Below are positions 57,601 to 63,987 of a DNA stretch of 64,000 bases, piece after piece. Position numbers and translations under genes: made by a program. The notes below the pieces were generated by a model that made no database searches, was not told where the DNA came from, and was given only the letters and a program-made list of their open reading frames with translations. Each line of letters opens with the position of its first letter. Within the stretch, counting starts at the first letter, position 1. Origin of the DNA: an uncultured Granulosicoccus sp. (GTDB taxonomy: Bacteria > Pseudomonadota > Gammaproteobacteria > Granulosicoccales > Granulosicoccaceae); assembly GCA_947495035.1 (NCBI GenBank), contig CANLXI010000006.1, positions 1 to 64,000 on the forward strand, given 5' to 3'.

Positions 57601-59306
57601 TTGTCCTGGGCACCATTGGAAATCTGGACACCGTGTCGACCGTTGGCCAGCGCGTTGCTGCCGTCCAGACTGGTGCCGATCAGATTGCCAAGGACGTCAT
57701 TGGAATCCGTATAGGAACCGCTGATGGTAACCCCATCGTAACCGTTTCCTGACACGAGATTGCCGCTACCGGCCGTGCTACCACCGATCGAATTGCCGTA
57801 GGTACCACTCGTCAGGGATATACCGCTGTCAGCATTGCCCAGAATGCCTGTGCCATCAGCAGTTGTACCGATCCTGTTGGCTGTCAGCTGATGGTAGGTC
57901 GTGTAAAAGCCGGTGAGGCTGACGCCATTCGAGCCGTTGCCGGAAATGATGTTGGCGTTGATCTGCGACCCGGAGGCATGATCGATGATGTAGATGCCGT
58001 TCTGACCGTTTGCAATGGCAGCTGTACCGCTATTGTTCGTACCGATGAAATTGTAGTTGACGCTGACGTTGGTCGAGCCTGCGCCCGTCAGCAGAATTCC
58101 ATGGTTGCCGTTGCCGGCAATGACATTGCTACCCGCAAGCGTTCCGTCGCCGATCGCGGTATTCGAGGAATTCCTGTTCTCGATACCGTGACCCGAATTG
58201 CCATAGTTGTCGGTGCCATCGGTGCCGATGAAGTTGTGTATCAAGGTGACGTTGTCAGTGTCGGTCAAGGAGATACCATGGCTCGGGAAATGAATGATCT
58301 GCAGGTTGCTGATCGTGCTGTTGTCACTGCCGGCAACCAGGCTCAAACCGACGGCGCTGCCGGAACCGATGGCGCTACCGTCGAGTACGATGTTGTTCTC
58401 ACCGTCGATGTCCAGCTGACTGGTGATGCCTGGCAACGCCGTGGTCAGTTGTATGGTGCCTGTCACCTCGAAAACGATGGTGTTGGGTCCGCCATCCAGA
58501 TTGGCTTCTTCAATGGCCTCGCGCAGGGAATCCGTGCCCGAGTCATCCAGATTCTTCACCATGATTTCGCCCAGTACGCTGGCATAGTCCTGTAATGCGA
58601 TTGCGGTGGTGTCGGTTTCCGTGTCGATCAGGCCAGCACGAAATTCAAGACTCCAGTCGCCGCCCAGCGCCGCGTTGCCGGACAGATCGTCTGATGCTGC
58701 AATGTCGGCCTGAGTCAACTCGCCGAACAAGGATGTGAAGGCCTGACCTTCAACAGAGCTCGCCAGGTCACAGCCATAGATGAGAATGTCGGCACCTTGA
58801 CTCAGTGACGTCGACCATTGATTGACCTGTTCGGCTCGCTGCAACAGTTCATTCATGTCCAGCGTCGTATTGCCCAGCTGCAGTCTGGCGTCGCCACCAT
58901 GCGAAAACAGGCGAACGCTGGTCACATTCTGGTACTGATCCAGTACCGAGCTGATCTGATCCACACCATCGGATTGCGAATCGATGAAATGCACGGCACG
59001 CTCACTGTCGTTCTCGACGGACAGTTGCTGTGCGATCCATTCCGCATTGTCCACCCCACGATCGATGATGACGAGTTCTACAGCCGGGGACTCGCTGTGT
59101 TCCAATGCGCTTGTGGAGGCACTGTTGGCGGCTTGCGATTCGACAGTACTCAGCAGATTGCCGGCGGATGTCTCGTGGGCAGCCAGAATATCGGTGGTGG
59201 CGAAGAGGCTGGCAGCATCGGCGGAGAACAGGAGGCGCGGCTCCAGAGCTTCCAGCCGGAACGCATCATTCTGCCTTTGCGGGCGGTTGTTCAACTTGTC
59301 TTTCAT
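45663..59306 (-). CDS. Giant LEPR-XLL / DUF4347 repeat protein, probable surface or secreted adhesin
   Basis: A 4547-residue protein built in modules. Residues of about 15-30 carry the LEPR-XLL motif (LEALEPRLLFSAD). A DUF4347 domain follows at about 60-235 (VIIDRGVDN, LFSHGGDARL, ILIYGCDLA). Next is a very long right-handed beta-helix (about 260-1370) made of repeats such as GNVISGNG and GNYIGT. Seven delta-60-type repeats (DGSLDTSF pattern) occupy about 1470-1870. Then come cadherin-like and He_PIG-type domains, including two blocks of six near-identical 105- or 108-residue cadherin repeats and one divergent copy. The end holds a hydrophobic helix (VALTAGFVSWLLKAGVLIS) and DPVPVL tail typical of this group. 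No RTX motifs and no type I secretion genes are visible. The ATG at 59306 is chosen because LEPR-XLL proteins begin shortly before that motif; the frame extends upstream to a TTG at 59387. Confidence 0.9.
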   Translation of the reverse strand: MKDKLNNRPQRQNDAFRLEALEPRLLFSADAASLFATTDILAAHETSAGNLLSTVESQAANSASTSALEHSESPAVELVIIDRGVDNAEWIAQQLSVENDSERAVHFIDSQSDGVDQISSVLDQYQNVTSVRLFSHGGDARLQLGNTTLDMNELLQRAEQVNQWSTSLSQGADILIYGCDLASSVEGQAFTSLFGELTQADIAASDDLSGNAALGGDWSLEFRAGLIDTETDTTAIALQDYASVLGEIMVKNLDDSGTDSLREAIEEANLDGGPNTIVFEVTGTIQLTTALPGITSQLDIDGENNIVLDGSAIGSGSAVGLSLVAGSDNSTISNLQIIHFPSHGISLTDTDNVTLIHNFIGTDGTDNYGNSGHGIENRNSSNTAIGDGTLAGSNVIAGNGNHGILLTGAGSTNVSVNYNFIGTNNSGTAAIANGQNGIYIIDHASGSQINANIISGNGSNGVSLTGFYTTYHQLTANRIGTTADGTGILGNADSGISLTSGTYGNSIGGSTAGSGNLVSGNGYDGVTISGSYTDSNDVLGNLIGTSLDGSNALANGRHGVQISNGAQDNFIGGSGLHERNIISGNTQTGITIDGNNGSTTTDNAVVGNYIGTDITGSISIPNVQHGIYVKRGASDNRIGGSNDNSGPYALAEGNVISGNGDFSDLLNPSGSGIRIENTTTDRNVIFGNFIGTQADGVSLLGNARNGIEIYYGPQNTLIGTGDITHANVISGNGFDGIKIDSYNAPTENNSIVGNRIGTDITASQSIGNGDSGIQLSNGSANNTIGGDRTAGEANIIVANKNGIRLGSTGSDNNTIVGNYIGTNSVDSTTLGNTQDGITLYGGASANRIGGSGIGQGNIISGNSDNGIRLNGSNTDGNVVQGNFIGTTVDGSGVIGNGGSGIRLVSGPGNSLIGGDRGAGEGNLISGNAYAGISFWGAGTDGHIIQGNRIGTTLDGNSALGSQSSGILITGGASNNTIGGLSTAGTGNLISGHASGYGISISLATSSDNIITGNLIGTNAAGDAPLANLTGIYIDDATNTRIGGSLPGEGNIIAGNSDIGLNLQGTTTSATVQGNLVGTNSAGSLTLGNGDYGIHVRDSTELVTIGGAAANEGNILSGNATYGLSINGTTNVVVKGNYIGVDASGFVAIGNDLGGIQLSGAASNTQIGGSGNGDGNLISGNAGSGITLSNNADGNTISGNLIGLAVDGITLLGNLGYGIAINTSNNRIGGNTSSERNIISGNTSHGIAILSAADQNTLIGNRIGTDASDTIDLGNNGHGIWLESDNNQLGGTLPGSGNVIAFNIGNGIRVEGGATGNAMLGNAIRDNGGIGIDLDGDAVTDNDADDSDSGANNLQNFPVLANVIVGESGELSIDSEIRSSTNTTFRVEFFASSTADASGHGDAQRMIGYTTMTTDAGGSATTQVILDANVAAGEYVTATATVDNGSGGFSDTSEFAANVIAVSHATVNSAPDFHAGEGFHTVALANLYNGAVDLVTQPDGKYLVLSAVNTAASGKDLDFALTRFNADGSLDTGFGNGGTIISALTSNNETVSALSLQGDGKIILAGARSLGNANEAVMIRYNSDGSLDTTFGSAGVAAFSLAGTTSSVITDIDLMTDGRIVASGHVKVAGVDAMLALRATSDGNLDSSFNGTGYRIIDTGIGDAEAGALQVQTDGKVVLAGYRDNGTTTEARIVRLTVDGALDNTLSGDGHIILVSGDNLQATTLEIAADGKIVVGGNSDAADYPSQISRFLTDGSLDSSFGGTGYVIVNVGSPFESVNKLTIQQDGRIVVAGNGYNGSNNDVSVFRLNTDGSLDTSFNSNGMARFDISGATDSATAVDIDAMGNIMVAGNSDGNMFIASIRDNGTLNGQFNARNTLDATPAYTEDTAPVVLDADVQVFDRELSEADNFSGASLVLERDSLANADDIFGFTTANGLSLSGNQIIKGGQVIGIFDANSTPGQLTLTFTDANGEIPTNADVNHALQQITYQNSNDNPPGSVQINWTLKDGNAGAQGSGGDLSAAGQTTVSITASNDAPVITSDGGTVFASIVVNEGDIDVTEVTASDVDIGAVLTYGIRPFVDHDSFSIDPVTGQLSFNNPPDHETQSEYQVWVEVTDNEGATDTQIIDISVVDINEQPVFLTPATLPDADEDAAYSVNIDTSDPDSGDTRTFSATDLPSWLTMQDNLDGTATLSGTPLQGDIGPVSFTLDIEDAAGLKSTRTFSLNVQNVNDPTVLTSPSSFTVSENSTVAAQITSTDEDGDDPEYAINGGSDASLFSIDAATGELSFNSAADFENPLDADGNNVHEVIVSVTDNAGPPYFATSQVITVTVTDTADEDLSPIIDQDALAGDQGIIDENSAIGSTVGITAHSTDGDAGQTVSYALSGTDAALFSIDANGVVTTAAALDHEEADTRSFIVTATSSDGSTTTRGFTVSVTDLADEDLSPIIDQDALAGDQGIIDENSAIGSTVGITAHSTDGDAGQTVSYALSGTDAALFSIDANGVVTTAAALDHEEAGSRSFIVTATSSDGSTATRGFTVSVTDLADEDLSPIIDQDALAGDQGIIDENSAIGSTVGITAHSTDGDAGQTVSYALSGTDAALFSIDANGVVTTAAALDHEEAGSRSFIVTATSSDGSTTTRGFTVSVTDLADEDLSPIIDQDATTGSNGSDGIIDENSAIGSTVGINAHSADGDAGQTVSYALSGTDAALFSIDANGVVTTAAALDHEEADTRSFIVTATSSDGSTATRGFTVSVTDLADEDLSPIIDQDALAGDQGIIDENSAIGSTVGITAHSSDGDAGQTVSYALSGTDAALFSIDANGVVTTAAALDHEEAGSRSFIVTATSSDGSTTTRGFTVSVTDLADEDLSPIIDQDATTGSNGSDGIIDENSAIGSTVGINAHSADGDAGQTVSYALSGTDAALFTIDANGVITTAAALDHEEADTRSFIVTATSSDGSTASRNFIVTVGNVNEAPVFTSNSTLPDATEDSYYTTTISTRDPDTGDSLSFNNTAMPNWLSLIDNNDGTATLSGTPQNNHVGSHSITLEIEDAGGLKSTRTFTVTVSNVNDAPVFTSGNTFTITENASDIASISANDADGNSLSYAIAGGADAALFTIDATTGELSFSAAPDYENPRDADLDQVHELIVSADDGTASPDSITTQAITVSVTDLADEDLSPIIDQDATTGSNGSDGIVDENSSIGSTVGITAHSTDGDAGQTVSYALSGTDAALFSIDANGVVTTTAALDHEEADTRSFIVTATSSDGSTATREFTVSVTDLPDEDLSPIIDQDATTGSNGSDGIVDENSAIGSTVGITAHSSDGDAGQTVSYALSGTDAGLFSIDANGVITTAAALDHEEADTRSFIVTATSTDGSTAIREFTVSVTDLPDEDLSPIIDQDATTGSNGSDGIVDENSSIGSTVSITAHSTDGDAGQTVSYALSGTDAALFSIDANGVVTTAAALDHEEADTRSFIVTATSTDGSTATRGFTVSVTDLPDEDLSPIIDQDATTGSNGSDGIVDENSAIGSTVGITAHSSDGDAGQTVSYALSGTDAGLFSIDANGVITTAAALDHEEAGTRSFIITATSTDGSTAIREFTVSVTDLPDEDLSPIIDQDATTGSNGSDGIVDENSSIGSTVSITAHSTDGDAGQTVSYALSGTDAALFSIDANGVVTTAAALDHEEADTRSFIVTATSTDGSTATRGFTVSVTDLPDEDLSPIIDQDATTGSNGSDGIVDENSAIGSTVGITAHSSDGDAGQTVSYALSGTDAALFSIDANGVVTTAAALDHEEADTRSFIVTATSSDGSTAMRGFSVSVSDINEAPVHVTDTTLPDATEDSRYSVIINSHDPDQGDSHSFHSPDLPDWLTMVDNGDGTATLTGTPQQADNGSATFNVEITDAAGLKSNRSFLLTVNNVNNAPVIDSENSFTVAENSVVITTVTASDADGDALTYAIIGGSDAAMFTIDPVSGTLAFSTAPDYENPDDANGDRVHELTISVDDGSGSDNAVITRTIFVTISDLPDEDLSPVTDLDNTAGQAGFVMENSVIGTAVGITAHSEDGDAGQTVSYTLGGPDAAAFQIDSEGVITTTIPLDHEAGNELAFIVNATSSDGSTATRSFTVAVGDIDESPTITSADNISITENRTLAGIITAIDINGNTPTISITGGEDAGLFSLDPDSGELRFRNNPDFEVPQDHDKDNRYELELTATDSLNQSTTQTQTVTVTNLNEAPSINIREIQSTPEHNGDIGTLSIVDPDSGDIVELTIVGGNAASSFHYDNATAQLSQIAHLDTGRYTLEVMLVDSAGNATQATLTISILDDPRLQAALPESTVDMDILAELETTLSESMESTYSSLPVPGKITPSDTEYHVQEKPAEPDSAADEVVEQSETTTPVGDHFHDPKFDMAPDLVSMALDNPNIVNPVSSLSASGYGNESSEKTRLLEIMSDLQKRGLMSPQSIMEKFQILPFQLTLAPSMLDGSDTLTQDLSETAKEQNQQQQLVVAIGTGASVALTAGFVSWLLKAGVLISTAKSSAPLWSAIDPVPVLQKRNDS
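47857..49800 (-). repeat. Six tandem 324-bp cadherin-type repeats (C-terminal block)
   Basis: The segment is exactly six units of 324 bp, each encoding 108 residues that start DEDLSPIIDQDATTGSNGSD and end in SVTDLP. Units differ at only a few positions. A seventh, divergent relative lies nearer the C-terminus at about 46,930-47,260. Near identity at DNA level points to recent duplication or ongoing gene conversion. Confidence 0.9.
48025..49470 (-). repeat. 648-bp higher-order duplication (two cadherin units each)
   Basis: Within the block, sequence from about 48025 repeats at an offset of 648 bp (48,121 onward matches 48,769 onward with very few differences over hundreds of bases), and part of it repeats again near 49,297. 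The protein shows the same pattern: units 2 and 4 share GLFSIDANGVITT and REFTV, whereas units 3 and 5 share STVSITAHS and RGFTV. The array therefore grew by copying a two-unit piece. Confidence 0.85.
50400..52307 (-). repeat. Six tandem 315/324-bp cadherin-type repeats (N-terminal block)
   Basis: Six units of the same repeat family form a second block. Four are 315 bp (DALAGDQGIIDEN) and two, the fourth and sixth, are 324 bp with TGSNGSDG inserted. They are separated from the other block by one He_PIG-like and one cadherin-like domain. The shared but shuffled variants imply exchange within and between blocks. Confidence 0.88.
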
Positions 59307-59521
59307 GCCATTTGCCAGAGCCGGTCGACAGCTGTCGGGTCGGTGAGATCTGGCAACAGCGCCATTGCATCCGGCTTGATCGGGCAACTGCCTCGATCAA
59401 GCGGCGGTATATCGACTCTTTGCCAGGCCAGGGGTTACGCGAGGCATGCAACTCATGCACATCCACGCCCTGTTAGCGGCGGCGGATGCGGATATCTGAA
59501 CGCAAGGATGTAACGGTGCGA

Positions 59522-60736
59522 TCAGGACAAACGCTGGCGAAAATCCTCGTAACCGAATTCACGGACGATTTCCAGTTCGTCGGTGCGTGAATCCCAGACA
59601 GCGATCGCTGGCAGCGGAATGCCATTGAAGGTACTGGTCTTGACCATGGTGTAGTGCGACATGTCGTCGAATGCCAGACGATCGCCGATTTTCAGCGGAC
59701 GTTCGAAGCTGTAGTCGCCAATCACGTCTCCTGCCAGGCAGGTCATGCCGCCCAGTCGGTAAGTGTGCGCCAGTTCTCCGGGTTTTCCCGAACCGAGTAC
59801 ATGAGGTCGATAGGGCATCTCCAGCGTGTCGGGCATATGGCAGGTCGCGGAGGTGTCGAGGATGGTCTGCTGAAATTCGGTCTCGGCAATGTCTAGCACT
59901 TCACAGACCAGCACGCCGGTATGGATGGCCACGGCCTCGCCAGGTTCCAGGTACACCTGCACCTGATGACGTGCCGAGAATTCACGGATGAGACGAATGA
60001 GTTCCTCCACCTGATAACCGGGTTCGGTAATCAGATGGCCGCCACCGAAATTCACCCATTCCATCTGCGGCAGTACATCGCCGAAACCGGCTTCAACTGC
60101 TGCCAGGGTACGAGCCAGAGGCGGTACATCCTGCTCGCAAAGCGTGTGAAAGTGCAGGCCGCTGATGCCGTCCAACTCGTCGGGTTCGAACTGGGCCCGC
60201 GCGATACCAAGCCGCGAACCCGGTGCACAGGGATCATAGATGGGGGTTGTACCCTCGGAGTGCTCCGGGTTGATTCGCAGGCCTGCCTTCAGCTGTGGGC
60301 GCTGCTTCTGTTCCGCCTTGACGTCATCCCGAAAGCGGCGCCACTGGTTGAAGGAGTTGAATACCAGGTGATCGGCAAGCAGTAACAGCTCGCGCATGTC
60401 GCTGGGCGAGTAGGCCGCCGAAAACACGTGGACTTCGCCGTCGTAGTAGTCTCGACCCAGACGCGCTTCGTGAACACCGCTGGCACAGATGCCGTGCAGG
60501 TATTGCGATACAAGCGGCGCCAGATGCCACATGGAAAATGCCTTCAACGCAGAGAGTACATGCGCACCACTTTCATCGGCAACGTGTTTCAGGATGGCCA
60601 GATTGGCTTCGATACCAGCCTTGTCCACCACGAAACAGGGTGATGGCACGCGTCGGCTGTCGAATTTGAGGAAGGGATTGTCTGTCAAGGTGGGAAGCTT
60701 GTCCGTGTAGGGCTCTGGAAGTCGGGGCAGGTTCAC
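59522..60736 (-). CDS. nspC: Carboxynorspermidine / carboxyspermidine decarboxylase
   Basis: A PLP-dependent fold III decarboxylase of 404 residues that converts carboxy(nor)spermidine to (nor)spermidine. Typical landmarks are SPCFVVDKAGIEANL, the PLP-lysine segment VLSALKAFSMW, GLRINPEHSEG, GLHFHTLCEQ, VNFGGGHLIT, YLEPGEAV and the late ATCHMPD and GGMTCLAGDVIGDYSF. The likely start is GTG at 60736, which lies within one arm of an inverted repeat. A GTG 29 codons later is a possible alternative because many relatives begin near there. It is the last gene of the operon and follows the dehydrogenase by 35 bases. Confidence 0.93.
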   Translation of the reverse strand: MNLPRLPEPYTDKLPTLTDNPFLKFDSRRVPSPCFVVDKAGIEANLAILKHVADESGAHVLSALKAFSMWHLAPLVSQYLHGICASGVHEARLGRDYYDGEVHVFSAAYSPSDMRELLLLADHLVFNSFNQWRRFRDDVKAEQKQRPQLKAGLRINPEHSEGTTPIYDPCAPGSRLGIARAQFEPDELDGISGLHFHTLCEQDVPPLARTLAAVEAGFGDVLPQMEWVNFGGGHLITEPGYQVEELIRLIREFSARHQVQVYLEPGEAVAIHTGVLVCEVLDIAETEFQQTILDTSATCHMPDTLEMPYRPHVLGSGKPGELAHTYRLGGMTCLAGDVIGDYSFERPLKIGDRLAFDDMSHYTMVKTSTFNGIPLPAIAVWDSRTDELEIVREFGYEDFRQRLS

Positions 60737-60758
60737 CCGTCACGCGTGTGAACCTGCC
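60726..60758 (-). promoter_or_regulatory. Intercistronic hairpin enclosing the nspC start codon
   Basis: GGCAGGTTCAC (60726-60736) and GTGAACCTGCC (60748-60758) form a perfect 11-bp stem around an 11-base loop. It fills most of the 35-bp gap between the dehydrogenase stop and nspC. In the mRNA the second arm begins with the GTG start codon and the next eight coding bases, and the loop covers the ribosome-binding position. This structure should limit initiation unless ribosomes from upstream open it or a ligand intervenes. Confidence 0.65.
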
Positions 60759-60771
60759 TTGCGACATCGCG

Positions 60772-61968
60772 TCAGTCGAGGCTGACCGATTCCGGTGTCG
60801 TCTCGACCCAGGGTAGACCGTACTTGTTCAGATCGGCCATGAACGGATCGGGGTCCAGCTGCTCTACATTCCAGACACCCGGTTGCATCCAGTGACCTTC
60901 CAGCATCATCTTGGCACCGATCATGGCAGGCACACCGGTGGTGTAGGAGATGGCCTGTGACTGCACCTCGGCATAGCAGGCTTCATGGTCACTGATGTTG
61001 TAGATGTAGTACTGTCTGGGTTTGCCGTCCTTCTCACCACGAATGAGGCAACCAATGCAGGTCTTGCCCTTGGTCAGTGGACCCAGGCTGGAGGGATCAG
61101 GCAGCAAAGCCTTCAGGAACTGCAATGGCACGATTTCCTGACCATTGAACTCGACGGGATCGATGCGCGTCATGCCGACGTTTTCCAGCACTTCCAGGTG
61201 CTTCAGATAGTTGTCCGAGAAGGTCATCCAGAAGCGTGCACGCTTGATTTCCGGCAGGTGCTTGGTCAGCGACTCCAGCTCTTCGTGGTACATCAGGTAC
61301 ATGGGCATTTCGCCAATGCCTTCCGGAAAGTCGAAGACATGACGAACTGACAATGGGTCGGTTTCCTGCCAGGCACCGTTTTCCCAGTACCGTCCCTTGG
61401 CCGATACTTCGCGGATATTGATTTCCGGATTGAAGTTGGTTGCAAACGGTTGGCCGTGGTCACCGGCATTGCAGTCGATGATGTCCAGGTAGTCGATACG
61501 GTCGAAGTGATGCTTCCTGGCGTGAGCCGTGAAGATACCGGTGACGCCCGGATCGAATCCGCAGCCCAGCAGTGCCATCAGACCTGCTTCCTTGAACTTG
61601 TCCTGGTAGGCCCACTGCCAGTGATACTCGAACCTGGCATCATCAGGTGGCTCATAGTTGGCTGTATCCATGTAATGCACACCGGCCTCCAGACAGGCAT
61701 CCATCAGGTGCAGATCCTGATACGGCAGTGCGACGTTGATCAGTAGATCGGGTTTCTCCGCCTTGAGAAATTCGACCATGGCGGGCACATCATCGGCATC
61801 GACACTGGCCGTGCGAATGGGACGATCCAGTTGCGCGGCAATGGCATCGCATTTGGACACGGTGCGACTGGCCAGCACGATGTCATGGAAAACGTCTGCG
61901 AGTTGAGCGCATTTGTGAGCGACTACGCCGCCGACACCGCCTGCGCCTATTATTACAACCTTGGACAT
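60772..61968 (-). CDS. Carboxynorspermidine / carboxyspermidine dehydrogenase (saccharopine dehydrogenase family)
   Basis: A 398-residue NADPH-dependent enzyme that joins aspartate semialdehyde to diaminopropane or putrescine to give carboxynorspermidine or carboxyspermidine. The N-terminal Rossmann motif is VVIIGAGGVGGVVAHKCAQ at about 3-21. Other family segments are MDTANYEPPDDA, LLGCGFDPGVTGIFTAHA and DCNAGDHGQPFATNFNPEINIREV. The start at 61968 (MSKVVIIGAGG) is chosen because the Rossmann strand starts there. It lies 54 bases after speA and 35 bases before the decarboxylase gene, so all three form an operon for spermidine-type triamines. Confidence 0.93.
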   Translation of the reverse strand: MSKVVIIGAGGVGGVVAHKCAQLADVFHDIVLASRTVSKCDAIAAQLDRPIRTASVDADDVPAMVEFLKAEKPDLLINVALPYQDLHLMDACLEAGVHYMDTANYEPPDDARFEYHWQWAYQDKFKEAGLMALLGCGFDPGVTGIFTAHARKHHFDRIDYLDIIDCNAGDHGQPFATNFNPEINIREVSAKGRYWENGAWQETDPLSVRHVFDFPEGIGEMPMYLMYHEELESLTKHLPEIKRARFWMTFSDNYLKHLEVLENVGMTRIDPVEFNGQEIVPLQFLKALLPDPSSLGPLTKGKTCIGCLIRGEKDGKPRQYYIYNISDHEACYAEVQSQAISYTTGVPAMIGAKMMLEGHWMQPGVWNVEQLDPDPFMADLNKYGLPWVETTPESVSLD

Positions 61969-62022
61969 GCTGACTCCTGATTGATTGTTAGGTGTTGGGT
62001 GCCGGGAAGGCAACCGTGAAAT

Positions 62023-63987
62023 CTAGATGTTCTCATAATACGTGTAACCGGCGAGACTCTCGGTAAAACTCTTCACGATGGTGCGTCGTTCGGTCACTGT
62101 CAGGTGGCCCGAACGAACGGCTCGTTCTGCAACATGACGGAAGGATTCCAGCAGGCTGGCCGGCTGGTATTCGACGTAGCTCAGGACATCGGCAATGGTG
62201 TCGCCGTGCAATTCGCGCTCGAAATGGATTGATCCGTCGTCGCGAACCCGGATACTGGCAACGTTGGTATCACCGAACAGATTGTGCAAGTCTCCCAGCG
62301 TTTCCTGATAGGCGCCTACCAGGAACACGGCCAGAAAATAGTCCTCGCCCTTGCGCACTTGGTGCAATGGCAGTGTCGGGTACTGGCCACCGGGATCGGC
62401 GAAATGGTCAATCTTGCCATCACTGTCACAGGTGATGTCGGCAATGAAGGCCGTACGGTTCGGCTCCTCGTCCAGACGATGAATGGGGGTGATCGGAAAG
62501 ACCTGATCGATCGCCCAGGTATCCGGCAACGACTGGAAAATGCTGAAATTGCCATAGTAGATATCGGAGGTACTCTCCGAGAGGTCCTGCAGTACGGCGG
62601 GCACCCTGGCGGCATTGGGCAACTCTTCGCGTATCCGGGCGATGATCTGCAGATAGGTATTGTCAGCCAGCGACATTGCCCGCAAGGTGCAATGGCCACG
62701 GCGAAAACGATCTCGCAGTTCCTCACGATAGAAATTGGCGTCGTTGAAGCATTCCTGCAGATTGCTCGGGTTGACGATATCCCGGACCTCGATCAATCGC
62801 GAGATCTGCGGGTCATCGCCCAGCGCTCTGGGCTCGTCGATGTCGGCACTGGGATCCTGCCACTCGGCCTGCTGCTTCAGCAGCTCGTTCGGCAGCGGAT
62901 TGCTATCGGTGACATCCAGAATATCGAACAGCAGTACGGATGAATATGCAACCGTGGCACGCCCGGATTCGGTGATGAGCTCTGGGTGGGAAATCTCCAT
63001 CGGGTCCAGCACTTCCATGATGCTGTCGACGATATCTGCACAGTACTCATTCAGCTGGTAGTTCATGCTGTGCGTCCAGTTGCTCTGGCTGCCATCGTAA
63101 TCCACCGCAAGGCCACCGCCCATGTCGATGTGTCCCATGGGGGCGCCTTCACGCACCAGGTCGGCATAGTAGCGACAGGCCTCCGAGACTCCGGCGCGCA
63201 CGTTCATGATGTTGGGAATCTGTGAACCGATATGGGCATGCAGCAGTTTCAGGCAATCGAGCATGTCTGCTTCCTTGAGCAGGTCTACCACTTCCAGCAG
63301 TCGGGTGGTGGACAGGCCGAAGATACTGCGGTCGCCGCTGTCCTCCTGCCAGTGTCCATCAACGCGAGTGGAGAGCTTCACCCGCACGCCAATCAGAGGA
63401 CGAATATCCAGCAGGCGGCTCTGTTCGATGATGATGCGCGCCTCGGTCGGGTTTTCCACCACGAAGAAGCAGTCGATACCGAGTTTTCGTGCATACAGGC
63501 CCAGCTGAATGAATTCTGCATCCTTGAAACCGTTGCAGATGATCGGACTGGCATGACTCTCCAGAGACGCCATGGCGATGAGCAGTTCAGCCTTGCTGCC
63601 GGCTTCGAAACCATGATTGAAGGCCTTGCCGGCACGCGCGATCTCTTCGATGACATGGCGTTGCTGATTGACCTTGATGGGAAAGACGCCACGATAGCGG
63701 TTGAGATAGCCGGCATCCTGCATTGCTCGCGTGAAGGCTTCGTTGATCACCTTGATACGGTGGTCGAGAATGTTCTCGATGCGCAGCAGCACCGGTGCCT
63801 CCAGTCCGCGTTCGCGCAGACCTTCCATGACTGTCAGCAGCGATACGCGTGGACCATCGGGATTGTCAGGATCGGTAATGACCACATGGCCGTTGTCACC
63901 GACACTGAAATACCCGGCGCCCCATTCATTGATGCCGTAGCGCTCGGCCGAGTCCTGTACCGTCCAGCCTGTGTTGCTGTCAGTCAT
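62023..63987 (-). CDS. speA: Biosynthetic arginine decarboxylase
   Basis: A PLP-dependent fold III enzyme of 654 residues that makes agmatine from arginine as the first step of polyamine synthesis. The length matches E. coli SpeA. Visible motifs are the N-terminal WTVQDSAERYGINEWGAGYF, the PLP-lysine segment FPIKVNQQRHVIEEI, HIGSQIPNI, the HIDMGGGLAVDYDGS glycine loop, ITESGRATVAYSSVLLFD and the C-terminal DVLSYVEYQP. It is the first gene of the triamine operon. Agmatine must still be converted to putrescine by SpeB or AguA/AguB, which are not in the window. The start at 63987 lies 13 bases from the right edge. Confidence 0.96.
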   Translation of the reverse strand: MTDSNTGWTVQDSAERYGINEWGAGYFSVGDNGHVVITDPDNPDGPRVSLLTVMEGLRERGLEAPVLLRIENILDHRIKVINEAFTRAMQDAGYLNRYRGVFPIKVNQQRHVIEEIARAGKAFNHGFEAGSKAELLIAMASLESHASPIICNGFKDAEFIQLGLYARKLGIDCFFVVENPTEARIIIEQSRLLDIRPLIGVRVKLSTRVDGHWQEDSGDRSIFGLSTTRLLEVVDLLKEADMLDCLKLLHAHIGSQIPNIMNVRAGVSEACRYYADLVREGAPMGHIDMGGGLAVDYDGSQSNWTHSMNYQLNEYCADIVDSIMEVLDPMEISHPELITESGRATVAYSSVLLFDILDVTDSNPLPNELLKQQAEWQDPSADIDEPRALGDDPQISRLIEVRDIVNPSNLQECFNDANFYREELRDRFRRGHCTLRAMSLADNTYLQIIARIREELPNAARVPAVLQDLSESTSDIYYGNFSIFQSLPDTWAIDQVFPITPIHRLDEEPNRTAFIADITCDSDGKIDHFADPGGQYPTLPLHQVRKGEDYFLAVFLVGAYQETLGDLHNLFGDTNVASIRVRDDGSIHFERELHGDTIADVLSYVEYQPASLLESFRHVAERAVRSGHLTVTERRTIVKSFTESLAGYTYYENI

